DNA of 64,000 nt from Linanthus parryae (GCA_023055425.1 JALGPY010000006.1:72076127-72140126); one strand, 5' to 3'. Counted from the stretch's first letter, positions 44,701 through 56,705 are shown. Program-made: numbers and translations. The notes: generated from the sequence alone by a model not told the origin.

Positions 44701-47700
44701 CGCTCATCCAAACAGGCCCATTACATCTATAAGACATCAAAAAATGAGACACCTCAACTTTGTTACTCGCTTTATAACACAAAATATATTATGGGTGAGT
44801 GTGATCCTCTCTATCCAGTTTCCAGACAGCGTCAAATCTTAGCCAGATAAAAGAAGCATCCATATTTTTAAATGACTGAGATGAGAATCTAGCTACATGA
44901 AAGAAGGACAAAACACATAGGCTTCAAAGATAAGCAAACAGCATAACTCTTACCAGTAAAGTCTAGGGCTGTCGGCCTACTGGCATCAGTCGCAGACAGC
45001 ATTTTTTGCAAGTCTGGAACCAACTCAGGTGGAATGGATGAAAAAGCCTCACTGGATAAGTAAGTCAAGGTATTCATGTACTGCCAGCAAAAGAAAAGGA
45101 AAACAAACAGTATCAAGCTGATGTAGACCAATAAATTCAAAGAAATAATAACAATGAAAAGAAAATACATAAGACAAACAACGCCAAGATATACGATGGG
45201 ATTGCGAATGAAGAACAACAGCCGCATTTAGGTCAAGATTCATGAAATAATCTGACACAAAATACTTAACACTGCAACCAATGAACCGGATAATAGGTGA
45301 GCTCAATGTTCAATTCTCACTTCTCTCTACCAGGAGCTCGCCTGCAATCTGCATTCTAATTTCTAACAAAGTGTTTCATGAACATATCTGACCTATGCAT
45401 AAAGCTCCCAGCCTTGAGGACCTCCTCCCTCAACATTTTTGTGAAAATTGAGTAGCATGCTGCAAGATCATCCACATGGCACATTTTTTTGATAAGGTAA
45501 AAGATACATACACTCTTTATCGTTTTGCATAAAGACATTATACTCCCTCTTAATATGGATTAAGACACTGTACACCCCCCAATTTTGCCAAACTTGTGCG
45601 CACTTTACCCCCCCCCCCCCCCCCCCCCTCCGTATGAGCTCGTCCTGGACGTCTGCGAGGTGAGCCTCTGGCTATTTTTTGTGAATTTTTTACCCCTAGA
45701 GTGTGCAAAGTTTATTATACATTTATACTCTTAGCTAACCAACAATATTACACCTACCGCTAATTACACCCCCATCAGAGTTACAAAAATCGCCCAAGAG
45801 GTTGCTGCAATCTGTGATCCAGATCGTACAATCCAACCAGGGATGGTTCACGATCAAGATCGTTAATTCTGGCAATCCCAAAAGTTGAATTGCTCTGGTG
45901 TTCCAAGAAGTGGAAAGTTCTTCTCTTAGTAGTTGTCATCCCCTTCTCCTTCGGAAATATAGTTTTTTTTCTAACCAGAAGCCTCCTCCCCGTGAGCGTG
46001 TTGATCTTCAATAACATGTAGGTTTATAGTTGCTTCTTTCGAATCCTGATGAACCTGGACTAGGATTTCATTTTTCCAAATGGCGAATCATAAAATTACT
46101 TTTTATACAGACTCGTAGACTCATAGACCTTATAGTTTTAACATTATTAATCTCTTACCCAGTAACTTCACTACGTAATTTAACATCTTTACCACTAACA
46201 TTTCATATATATGATAATAGTGCCAACAAAATTGTACCTAATCAAAAATCTGTGATTTTAGGATATATTATGTACGTATATATTTTACATGACATTCTGA
46301 AAAACCGTTTTGCGACTTGGACAAGCAAATTTCGATAAAACTAATCGATCCGAAGAAGCCAACCCCACGGCGATCTGCATTCCTACCAAAGCGCACGAAC
46401 TGTGGCGCTCCGTAATCCTGCTAACCTTGCACCCCACCACCACCACCAACAACAACACAAACACGACTGTCGCCGCATAGCACCACTAACTCCACCAATG
46501 CCACCAGTCCAACACTAGGGCCGCCGCCAAACTCGACCACCACTGATCTAGCAACCTCAACCGCCACCACCGTACCCAACTGGCCAACTATACTCCACAT
46601 CCCTCTCTCACACACAAACAAACAACTTAACCACCACTGAAACTCAATGCTAACAACTCCCACCACCATCGATCTCTACCACCACACTCAACCACCAACC
46701 CTCCTTAGCCTTGAAAAGTGAAAACGATAAACACAACAAATCTACTCTGCAGATCCAGATAAACTTGTGTAAACCAAACATTTTCATGAGAATCTTCCTC
46801 CATCACATTGGATTCGAGGAGGGATTATAATTAGAGTTGCAATCTGGAGTCGTCTTCTGTACGGATAGGAAAAACCTTAGACATTGCTCAAATTGTACAA
46901 GAGGGGTGTGCTTCAATGAGAGACTAGTGTTGCGTGAAAAAAGAGACAAGTATACTGGGATAATACATCTAGGGTATAGAGATCATCTTGATCACTTGCC
47001 CATTGAAAAATTCTAAAATTATGATTTACATTTTCATCTTACGTTTTGGTCACAACTCATAGAAATGTACTAAGAATATTGCATGCGAAATTCAACTAGC
47101 TAGTATAAAAACTATACCATCTTGACATTGTTGTGGCAATCAAACAGAGGCTTACGAGCAACCAAGTGGTAAGCCAGACACCCAAAACTGAAAACATCAG
47201 AAGAACATCCAAATGAAGTTGTTTTACTCCGAACAAGTTCAGGAGCGGTGTAATTCAAGCATGGCTGAAGGGGCATTACAGAATCCTCGACATCATATTC
47301 CTGCTCAGCCAAACATCCAAAAAAGAATATTGGTTAAGAACAAGAAATACATCTTCTAAGTGATATTACATGTGAGCCAGAACTTTTCTACGCAATGCTG
47401 GGTAGTATAACAGTAGGAAAACAACATAGAACATCGCATGCAGACTATCTCATACAGAAACAAAAACAGCATAACTTTTGGTTAAGAAGCAAAACTTTTG
47501 AATGTAAATACAAAGACAGGAGAGCAGCAGACTATCAAGTTTACAGAACATGTATAAATGACTTGGGTTATTTTTTAAATTCTAAAATGGCACTCACAGC
47601 GTAATGAAAGCCATGTCCATTAGCAGTATCACCAGAAGACTGGTCTGCAGAAACTGCAAAACCAAATCCACCAAGCTTCCAAGAACCGCTTGAAGTTATA

Positions 47701-50700
47701 AGAACACTCTGCAAGGAAAAACACATATTGTCAGTTGACTGCAGATACACCATCCTGCAACAAAATAAAATAACTGCAGCTTTCTCCTCTCAAAGGAAAA
47801 AAACAACAGATTTCACAGATTCAACAACAAAAAATAAAGAAATCTGTAGCTTATAGACGAAGTAACTCAACTAATAAGTAAACTAAAGACTCCACGACTC
47901 CAATGACCAGGTATCGATAGTTTTTCTATGTAAAATAACAAAAGCAAAGGAGAAATATAAGAGAATTCAGATCAAGAAAATACTGTGATAATGAACAGTT
48001 ACAGTGGAGCTGATAAAGTTAAGAGAAAACACTCTTCAATTAGAAATGATAGAATTTATGAGAATAACAATTTCATGGAGATAATTACTTGCCCATTTTC
48101 CTGATTCCATATATCGACTGTCCCTATTAAAACAGACTCCCATCGTTAACACCTCTTTATAATCAGATAAACATACCGTTATATTTCAAACATTTTAGGT
48201 TCCTGATGAAGACCCAGAAAACTCAAACTGATTCATTAACTATGGCCCAGAATTACAAGAATACCACCAAACTATATAAATAAGAAGAATAACAGATAAA
48301 CCTAACCCTAACTTGAGAACGGAGACGCCCCTCCCAAACCCTAGCCAAATTCTGTCAGCGATATTCTGCGTTTGTTTGCCCTTTAATTCACATTCCTACA
48401 CTTGTTCCAGGAACCATAACCAGTAATTTGTCGTTAGAACCTTATACTTCTGTCCCAAGTTCACTAAAGTCCCTTGGGCTCTATCATTACCGCCCCTTTA
48501 ATAGCCACCTGGTCCACAAGGTGGTGGTCAGGTGTAAATGCTGGTGGAATATGGTGACTATGACTGAAACCTTTGTGTACAGTTGATACCATCTTTGGCA
48601 TTATGAAACTTACCCCGAAACTTCAACTCAAAGTCGACATGAACCTCCTCCAGTATCAACCAGAAAAAAGTCACCTGATGTAGCTCGGATTTGTCCAGTA
48701 CGAAACGTGCTCTATATGTGGCCTTCAATCTCTTCCTATGGTGGTGTGGCTCTTTATGATTGTTGCTGCAACCGGTCAGCATTCCAATTCTTCTTCAGAA
48801 ACTTGGGCTCCAGATCAAATAGGCTCAAGAATTTCCCCGAACCCATAGGCTGCAGATGTCTTGGTTGGATGAAGATCAGTTTTCTCCAAATCTGCACACT
48901 TCAAACTGTTGAGAGCCTGAGGCAAGAAGAGACATTTGGTCGAGTAGTCTTGTTCTCGTCTTCAAACTGTCAACGGGTCAGCAAAAGATCTTGCAACTCT
49001 GAGATATTCGGCTTGATATTTGTGATGTCACCGGTCAGTTCCTTCATGGTCAAATTCAAGCCAGACATCCAATTTGTCAAGATGGATCTCCTATCAGAGA
49101 TCTCCTGTCCCTTGGATCGAATGCTCTGATAGCATTGATGAAAACCATAACTTGCGTACCCAGGCCCCCCTCCCAGACCCTAACCAAATTCTGCCTTCAT
49201 TCTCCCTTATAAATGTTCCTGCACTTGTTCCAGGAACCCTAATCAGTATTTTGCAAATAGACCCCTTACACTTCTGTTCCAAGTTCACTTAAGTCCCTTG
49301 GGCTTGATAAGTTTTCCATACGGATGTTGTTTGGGCCAGTTCTCCGTCACTTAGAAAGACTGCCATTGATTACTTAGCATCTAGTTTTCTCGTGGAAGAA
49401 AAAGGGAACAAAGACTAAAATTCTTAGCTAAGATAAACATTAGGTGGTTCTTCTTCAAAATAGGGCATGGCATGAACGAGAAGTTTTTGAGGCAAGAGTT
49501 CTGCAGAGGCACCTCTCTCTCGTCTACTGCCGCTATTAGCTTGACCTTTCGTGTTGCCAAGGTTATGCAATCTGTTTGGTGCAGACGGTGGATGTTCTTT
49601 GGGAGCAATGTGCCCATTAAAACATAACAAACAATTGTTCATCTGACAATTCTTTCTAATTTGCAAAGAACTATTTTACATGGAAAGTCGTGTGGGGTGT
49701 TAGTCCAGCTACTCACGGGAAAACCTTGGAAATTGGTCAAGTGGGAGATAAAATATTGTGCAAACATGATAATCTACGTTAACCAATACTTCCCATCAAC
49801 TGTTTGATTGAAGGATTAGTTTATGAGGGAGGATAACAAATTAGACCATAGAAAAAGAAAATAAATAAAAAGCAACATGGAACTCAGGAATGCCCAAAAC
49901 CGTCTACAGCATTTCAAATATTTGCAAGATAATGGTAAATGAGTGCACGGGAATTATTGAAAAAGGTTCATTAAAGTGCGCTAAAGTAGCACCGTAGTAT
50001 TTTGAACGGAATAGCATTCAAAATATGAATTATAGAAATATACTAATATTCAGTGAGGTTTTCAACTATCTATGCTTTCACCATGAGGAGATATATCTTG
50101 TGCGGGCTAGTGTTTGTCTTATATAATGTTGCATAGTTGCATAACCCATTCTACATTATGCATCCTGTTCAGCAGGTTTGATGGAGACTATGATAGGCAA
50201 GGTGCATATGGACTTGGATAAGGGTCCCTCAAACTTCTGAGTCTTCTTTGGAGGTTTAAAATTTGTTTGGGATTCCTTGTGTTTGAAAGGTTTTATCTTC
50301 AGTTTGAAGTCAGGCGGAATAACAAAATAACCAACATAATATGAGTGTACGATTATGAAAAAATTGTATGTCCTTGTTGTTTGAGTCGTTCTAGAAGTAT
50401 AATCTGGATTAGTATCTTTCGTTTTGATCCTTTTTCTTTGAAGAACTGTCAATGTTTGAGCTATCTACATAACAATGGACTAAGGGGAATAGGCAATTCC
50501 AAAAATGTGACGCATTCTACCAAACAACAAACATACCTTCCAAACAACAAATGCACACTCCTACAATCAACTCTTTTACTATCCCTGAAAAAGAGTAGTG
50601 TATCTTAATTGCACAGAGAAGTTTTGAAATTTCAGAACTCATGGCCTTCTTCTTTCCTCTCGCGTCCCTGTCGCTGTCTCTCTACAATTCAAAATTTAAT

Positions 50701-53700
50701 TATTCAATCCAAAGATGCCGAGGAAAGGCAATGAACTGCTTCCTCTTTCACCGTTGATCTTAGTCACCATGGTTCGCTCTCACTGCTTTCGATGCTTCTC
50801 TCCCCCCTCTCTTTGATTGCTCTCTCCCGAAGCCTAAACAAAACGAATCCCATCCAAGGAACTCCAGAATTCCAAATCCTCCAATGCTCTCTGTATCTTG
50901 CCAAATCTAATCGTTCTGGGTTGATTTCTTAGTTGCCGTTGTCCTCCTCTTATCTTAGACGCTGCGAAAATCACTACAGAGACCAAGGTTTAGATTTCTT
51001 TTCCCTGCTACTCTAGGCGAATTTGTGTCCAGGATTAGGTTGAATGGTTCTAACATTTGGTGTTCTTGAATATGTTTGCTAGGAGTGAAATTGGAGACTT
51101 CCGAAACCAGGATAGGAAGCTCTCTCTCCATCAGCACAAAGATCTAATTTGAATGTGTTTGCTATGATTTGGATTTCTTTTTCCTAAAAGACTAAAATTA
51201 CGTATTTTTTAATGTGTTTCCGTAAGAGTGTAATTGGGGGTTTTTGAAGCAAGGGTACTGCATTATTTTTCTAAGCGACAATTTATTTATGGACTGGATG
51301 AATTCCTTTTCTCCAATGTCCTATGTATCAAATGCCTACCTGACAAAATTCATTGTTGATTTATAATTGGAAGTCACTGCATATGATAGTACTTTTTTTC
51401 TGGTTTTCCTCCTATTGATGGTTGTTGTTTAACAGGGAGTAATGTGCCTATATTACACTGTTGATAATAGATATTAACTTCAATCATCTACGTCAAAACC
51501 CGCTTCTTACTATTGTAAGTCTTCGAGGCTAACATTGTACTTCATTTGTTTTTAAGACTTCAATTAGAGGTTTTGGGTTTTCCGAAATCACTGTACAGGG
51601 ACGTTCAAAAGCTGCTCGATGCAAATTTCACAGAGGAGGTAATATACTATGACATGATGCGCCTGTTTAAATTGATAGAGAAGACGAATGCTGTATCATG
51701 TTAGGCCTTTGAAATTTTGAATAGTTGAATAGCTAAGAATTACTCCCTTACTTTCTCTGATTTCTTATCTCTATTGTTTCGGTATCTTTCATGCCTAACC
51801 ATAGGAAAGAAGTTTTTGGCTCAAATGTGAATATACCTATGTCGTATGATAGTGTAATTATTGTTTGTGTTGGTTAATTGCACGGGATTTTGGTATCTAT
51901 GTTGTAGCTGAATTTTCTTTTTTCCAATAGATGTATGTGAGGAATCCTTCATAGCATTATCTGAATATTGCATGTGAAGGAATCAAATAGCTGATTTGAC
52001 TTTTGTTTCCCTTATGTGACTTTTTTTTCATAGACATGAACTCCAGTACTATAGACTCTTAGTGATGTCTATAGAAGCTATTCTTGGAGTGAAAATCTTC
52101 CAGTGTGGTTGCGTGGGAATTCCTTGGCGCTATTTTTCTTATAACGTATATTTGATACATTATGAACTGTTTGTCATACAGGATTTAATGATATACTTCC
52201 CCACATAGTTGTCAAAATCTTACGATTCACGATTCGTATCCTACGATTCGACTCAATTCACCCATGAAACTATGTGAATCCCTTGGTGAATCTTTAACAG
52301 ACAAAAACTTATTTGAATCCCGATTCAAGAGTCCGAATTCACCTTCGATTCATCTGAAGGTCTAATTGAGTTGCAGCATCAGTCTAAGAAATAGCACTTC
52401 CTACATTACTTACTACATTTATGTCTGTTTTGCAACATGCATTTGTTTTAAATTACTAGTGCATTTTTCTTAAGTCCAAGGCTAATAGTTTTCTATTATT
52501 TTCGATCTCCTAGGCATCTTGTAGTTCCTTGCTCCACATGCCTATCTATATCTAGATTATTCTTTATCTTTTAGATGTGTAAAACTTCTGATCACCAGTT
52601 ATGAATGCGAGTTTTCCATAATTTGAGCTTTCTTTTTGTAAAAATATGAATATTTTGTTCATAATGTTATAGCTTTATGAAATAATTTATTATATCTACA
52701 TAAAAATATTGCAAGCTGAATCTTTACGATTCACAAAGTAGCGAGATTAGAAGGACAGCAAGGCAGTTTGGTGTTTGAATCCAACACAATTACCAAATTT
52801 ATGAATGATTCAGGTAATATACCGGTAAAATTTCTTCTACCTGATTCGCCCATAAAATCCGTGGTTCAGAGCTTTATGGATCATACATCTATGCAAACTT
52901 ATGAACGTGTCCGTTGGCATGCTCAGCTTTCTTAAGACACGAAATACTATAGATGGATGAGGGAGTTAAGCTACCTAAAGATCTGGATGTGTGCATGTAT
53001 CTTTTCCTGAGTTTATGATATTGGCCATGATCATTGCTGCATTTTGGTGTCATTGTTTGATTTTTGGCATTTTGGTGTCATTGTGTGCCTATCTCTGTTG
53101 TCAATGTATTTGAGAAATAATTTTTTAAACATGGTTGTGGCTCCAAGTATTCTTCTTCTCGTTCACGGCTAATGGAGATTAGGTGGGAGACGACTTGAGA
53201 AGAAAATAGCAAAAAAATCCAAAAATCCACTTGTAATGCTTCTAAAAAGTTTGGTGGTTCAGTTGTTAGATATCAAGACAATGCTAGAACTGTGATTAAT
53301 CATGAGAAATACTCATGTTAAAGTAATCCATTTGAACGAGATTTTTCTACGGGTTTTATATATCTAATTTATCTTCTCTATTGTTTTGGTCAGGGATACT
53401 TAGGAAGGTCTCGGCTCTCGTGTAGTGTTGTTAGCTCTGACATTGAGCCATTGGGCTACATAAGATCATAACGTTGTTTCTGAGAACGAATTGCTACTTT
53501 ATGTTGTTGATTTCATAGTACTTTGTCATTGGTATGTACAATGCCCGTGTCCTAAAAGTAGTGCCCTCGGGCATGGGTTATGCACCAGTAAGTTATTAAA
53601 GTAAACACTTCGTGCTATATAAGAAATAGATTCCCAGCCAAAAGGATTAGTCTCTTGGTTATATAATTTCTAATACTAATACGCGGCGAGCCTATATAAC

Positions 53701-55279
53701 ATACCATCCATTTTAAGAGAGTGTCAATTAAGGGAATACATATGTACATGCCTTCAACTTACAACATAAGGAAAAGTATCGTAGTCATGTGGTACATAAT
53801 CAAAATCAGAACATTATATATTTAAAAAGTGTATAACATTTCCCAACAATATCATATGCATGTCTGTGTACAGAGAGAGGGGTCACAATAACCTCCGGAG
53901 ATATTGCCCGATGAATAAGCCTTGCATTATTATGGAGGAAGTTTAAGGATTCAGCAATCTGCAGTAAGCCATGCTTCACTTCCAACAACCCCATCTCCTG
54001 CAACAAAGAAACATTTTCAGGAAAGCCCAGTAAATAAGCATTAAATCATTCAATCAATTACATACAGAACAAAATAACTAAAACTAGCAAAATTAGTTGT
54101 TTTCGAACTTCAAGCTACATCAGAGCTATACGAGTTTGCTTCATTACCCATTTCATTCAAGGCGTTAGTGAAACAAAATATAATCGCAGAACAATCTTCT
54201 AAACTCAAAGCTAAACTTAACACCACACCACGGATCGGTATCCTGTTCATCAATTCTCTTGAACATTACTGCAACTTTTGTACAGGCCTCGAACAACAAC
54301 AACAACAACAACAACAACAAAATGGGTCTACGTAAATATTGACATTCATCTATTCTGCAACCAAGGGTTGTCCAGCTAGATAACAGTGCCAAGGGTGCTT
54401 CTCTGAAACTAAGCTTGCAGCCAACAAAATCTGAGCTTTTAGTTAAACTAACAAAAGTTCAAACGCTAAACACCGGGAAAACACCAAGGAGAATTACATT
54501 TTTGCTCTATGAATCAACCAATCATAAAACCCAACAAGCTTGGTGAATCCGAAATTCATGCATCATCTCCTCCAATTGTGCTAATTAATTTCATCATACT
54601 GTACATTAGCATCCTTAAGCTTCACACAGCGTGCAAAATGATAATATTTCTAATGCCATAAGCACGTTTAGCCCTAAATGTTACCCACAGGAATAGTTAA
54701 CCAACCAACCGAACCTCTACATATAATCCAAATACTATTAAAACAAGGTATGCAATCCGAAACGAACTCACAATAACTACCTACCATCCCTTTAAGCTCC
54801 TTGGGGACTTTTTCAATGTTCTCCACATTGCCAAGCGCATTCGCCACGGAGGCAAACAGCGGCTCGGTCACCATAGCCATTGCATTCTTACTCTCATCCA
54901 ATGCCTGCACCACATGAACAACCCCCGGGTGCCTCAACCTCACTAGCCTGGCCGCATCACCCCGAATTATGTCGAGAAACGAGTCCTCGCAGGCTCTGGT
55001 CAATCCGGACCGCAATCTGGCCTCGGAGAGGGCCTTCTTGTCGAGAACCCAGACGCAGACGGTGGGATACTGGTGGGATACGGCGGATCCACCGCGGGCC
55101 TTGGCGGAGTAGAGCTTCCAGACGAGACCTGGACCAGCGGAGCCGATCTGGTCGAGGAGATCGTAGTCCTGCAAGGGTTTCGGACCGGTGACTTCCTGTA
55201 CGGTGGTCTGCACAGTCTTCTCGATCACCGCGGCGGTCTTTACCCAGGCTTGGTGTAGGGTTTTCATGTTCAGAGACAT
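33505..55279 (-). CDS. SCYL2: SCY1-like protein 2 (SCYL2-type pseudokinase), 14 exons
   Basis: This is a membrane-trafficking pseudokinase; SCYL2 proteins bind clathrin and work between trans-Golgi network and endosome. Exons, in order: 55279-54785, 53997-53893, 47708-47598, 47300-47118, 45080-44954, 42504-42443, 42276-42190, 41188-41102, 39568-39455, 37873-37745, 36396-36334, 34960-34799, 34694-34576, 34420-33505. All junctions are GT-AG and in phase: 2,760 bases, 919 aa. Kinase-like domain about residues 35-330 ([21 protein letters not shown]). The catalytic motifs are lost: HRA instead of HRD, GFG instead of DFG. HEAT-type repeats follow to about residue 610, then a disordered tail ([18 protein letters not shown]) ending LLDLL, a clathrin-box-like end. 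The start [12 protein letters not shown] at 55279 is the conserved one; an in-frame ATG at 55399 exists upstream. Confidence 0.93.
34961..36333 (-). repeat. SCYL2 intron 11 with a tandem repeat of about 145 bp
   Basis: Between 35260 and 35660 three diverged units share GATCCA, a GTTCA...ATTCATC stretch, CTGACTGGTATTGAAGAACC, TTGATAGAAAGGTGA and TTGCAAATGG. Units 2 (from about 35370) and 3 (from about 35517) are most alike; unit 1 (from about 35260) is shortened. The rest of the intron shows nothing else I recognise. Confidence 0.65.
36397..37744 (-). other. SCYL2 intron 10 with a truncated Stowaway-like fragment
   Basis: A CTCCGTCTCAAAAGG end-like motif at 36901 and TGTGTCCACTTTC at 36951 resemble one half of a Stowaway MITE, with the perfect 16-bp palindrome TTTGGGATATCCCAAA at 36933-36948 between them. 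No matching second end was found. Nothing else is recognised in the intron. Confidence 0.4.
37874..39454 (-). other. SCYL2 intron 9 with a 29-bp A tract
   Basis: A run of 29 A at 38720-38748 could be a retroposon tail, but no target duplication or recognisable body was found. The remainder is unassigned intron sequence. Confidence 0.45.
39936..40464. mobile_element. Fold-back element in SCYL2 intron 8
   Basis: About 530 bp organised as a long imperfect inverted repeat with arms of about 200 bp. GTTTGCCATTTGTAACCGGA and CAATTTAGATTCAAAACC on the left pair with AACTGGCAAACCCAGGGTAG and GGTTTGAGGCTAAATTG on the right. The arms themselves hold repeats of the same motif. The centre has GTGACAGGGAAA repeats and GTCACGTGAC. 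Flanks aaaactcaa and aaaaatcaa could be a 9-bp target duplication with one mismatch, which would fit a Mutator-like MITE. Confidence 0.65.
42421..42437. repeat. (GA)n microsatellite near exon 6 donor
   Basis: About eight GA units lie six bases from the GT donor of exon 6 of the - strand SCYL2 gene. On the transcript this is a CU-rich run just inside intron 6. Confidence 0.7.
42505..44210 (-). other. SCYL2 intron 5, distal part
   Basis: The part 43330-43900 is less AT-rich with GAGAGA runs (43592, 43798) and short open frames. It resembles a captured leader or an LTR fragment, but I find no protein match. No feature is otherwise supported. Confidence 0.35.
44211..44720. mobile_element. MITE with GTTTGGAT inverted ends in SCYL2 intron 5
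   Basis: TGGGTGTGTTTGGATCAGAG at 44211 and its inverted counterpart CTCATCCAAACAGGCCCA ending at 44720 form imperfect terminal repeats of about 30 bp (GGAAGTAGAGAG against GGAAGTAAGCGAG further in). Its length is about 510 bp, AT-rich, with no coding. The target duplication is unclear, so the superfamily (hAT or Harbinger) is open. Confidence 0.65.
45081..47117 (-). other. SCYL2 intron 4 with a long C tract and ACC-rich stretch
   Basis: There is a run of 21 C at 45608-45628 and a CCA/ACC-rich, low-complexity block at 46425-46690. Short open frames in that block are compositional. No mobile element could be delimited. Confidence 0.5.
48300..49310 (-). mobile_element. TRIM-like LTR element in SCYL2 intron 2
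   Basis: Two direct repeats of about 170-190 bp (48300-48487 and 49136-49310) share CACTTGTTCCAGGAACC and AAGTCCCTTGGGCT. On the - strand the first is followed by TGCTATCAGAGCAT (49134-49121), one mismatch from the plant Met-tRNA primer site. The second is preceded by a purine tract TAAAGGGGCGGT (48500-48489). The internal part is about 650 bp with no recognisable pol domain, so it is a terminal-repeat retrotransposon in miniature or a decayed small element. The possible target duplication gataa (48295, 49306) depends on the exact ends. Confidence 0.7.
49311..53892 (-). other. Rest of SCYL2 intron 2
   Basis: At 6.2 kb this is by far the largest intron. The stretch 50630-50860 looks like a plant 5' leader on the + strand (CTCTCT runs, CTCTCCCGAAGCC), and 51599-51638 like a short + strand exon between TGTACAG and GTAATA. 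A repeat rich in GATTCACGATTCG motifs is at 52210-52370, with related sequence at about 52715-52735. None of these gives a protein I can identify. The remainder is unassigned. Confidence 0.4.
54291..54320. repeat. (AAC)n microsatellite in SCYL2 intron 1
   Basis: About ten AAC units, uninterrupted. Confidence 0.85.
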
Positions 55280-55560
55280 GGTGGTGGCGATTGTGGTGGT
55301 GGTGCGGTGGACGCCGGCGGTTGATTGAATCAGATCTCCACCCACCTCTCTCTCTCTCTCTCTGTGTGTCAGGAGTTTGTATCTGGTTCGTCTCTCCAAA
55401 CGATCATAATCTCTCTCGGTGTGTCAACGTGATTTGTGCCCGAGTGAAATCGATAGATTCGTCTTCTCCGTGGTGACGCTGCGAGGTTACTTTTCTTTCT
55501 ACCGTTGTGCCGTAATTTTCAGGGAAAATGTTTAATTTTGGTCACAGACCCTATAGTATG
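55280..55560 (-). promoter_or_regulatory. 5' UTR and proximal promoter of the SCYL2-type gene
   Basis: Upstream of the ATG, the sequence has a (CT)n run at about 55349-55366 that reads as GA on the transcript strand and is typical of plant leaders. The coding frame is open up to 55399 but the conserved protein starts at 55279. No convincing TATA box is seen. Confidence 0.5.
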
Positions 55561-55589
55561 CATAATTTCATTCATAGTGAATTTCCTCC

Positions 55590-55740
55590 AACTGCAAATG
55601 GGTGCTAGAGATTTTAAGTCCGTGCATGAGTTGACGGGTTCGAATCCGGTTATATAATGTAACTTCATATAATAAAAAAAATCTTCAAACTAGCCGATTA
55701 GCCCCATAAAAAGGATACTGGGTTCGAGCCTCCTTCTCCC
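55590..55740 (+). repeat. Two RNA polymerase III B-box-like sites, possible SINE fragments
   Basis: GGGTTCGAATCC at 55637 and GGGTTCGAGCC at 55729 both match the B-box consensus GGTTCGANNCC. No full tRNA cloverleaf or convincing A box can be drawn, so decayed tRNA-derived SINEs are the likeliest source. Confidence 0.4.
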
Positions 55741-56705
55741 GCCATTAAGTCATCTCCAGTATAGAAAAATGGGAATAGAAACAGGTGAGAGTTGTTGCCT
55801 CCAACCAATAAAGGGGAAGGGGAGATAAAGAGGTGAGTGGTAAAGGGGAAGGAAAAGATATGTACGTTATTTTCAACCCATTCTCACTCACTTCCTTTCA
55901 CATTCACGGCTTCACTGTCATCTTCACCTTCAACTGAAGGATCCTACCTAATTTTCTCTTCATCTTCAATTTCTCCATCACCTTTGCCACTCTGTTATCT
56001 GCAGCCAAGCATCCAATTGTATTTTGTTTTAACAATTTACATAGAAAACAATAATTACTACAGAGATTAGAGTACAATAAAAAAATTACAACGAATTTAT
56101 TTTATTATTCGCTTAATCAAATTGTCAACTGATTTATTTATACTTTTCATTTTAAGTTGAATATTTGAATAATATAAAAAATATTACAACTTAATGAAAT
56201 TTACACATAAATATGTTTCCAATGTTAAACATATATCTATGTTACAAAGGACAAACATAAAATAATTAATTATTTTTTCATTAAAAATAAATTAACGATA
56301 ATAAAATATATTAAACATAATCCAAACTACATGAAAGTACCCACTTGATATTCATACCCATGAGGGATGCCATATCCCTTTGTCCCCCCCCCCCCCCCAC
56401 CCCACCAACCCCAATCTTCCCACGGTTTGAGACCCCCCTAGGTCATTCCTCACGAGGATTGCTATTAGTGGATGAGTTTTGTAATTTTATTTATCGTATA
56501 ATTAATAAAAATAATAATTATATAATTAATTCATATTTATAATGCAAATTTATTTTTTACATTCTAAACATATTTTTGTGTATATTTTTTTGTAAAAGAA
56601 AGATATTCTGATATTTGCACAAAGAGGTCCCCCCCCCCTCCTATGTCTCTCATGTCTCTCCTCTATCTTTACAGTTGTGGTTTTCAGTATATTTTTGTGT
56701 ATACC
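55741..56705. other. Intergenic DNA with C tracts
   Basis: C runs of 14 (56385-56398) and 10 (56629-56638) occur in otherwise AT-rich sequence. No gene is seen. Confidence 0.45.

Noticed and set aside
48301..48315. Telomere-like CCTAACCCTAAC
   Set aside because: There are only about two units, located at the edge of a TRIM-like repeat; the other LTR copy differs here. This is chance similarity.
54674..54784. Extension of SCYL2 exon 1 to the end of its open frame
   Set aside because: Family similarity stops at 54785, where a GTAGGT donor follows, and the next exon continues the conserved sequence at 53997 in phase.
55280..55399. Upstream in-frame methionine of SCYL2 at 55399
   Set aside because: The added residues include a simple-repeat-encoded RERERE stretch and lie in the probable leader; the conserved protein begins at 55279.
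55590..55740. tRNA genes from the B-box matches
   Set aside because: No acceptor stem, A box or anticodon arm can be drawn.
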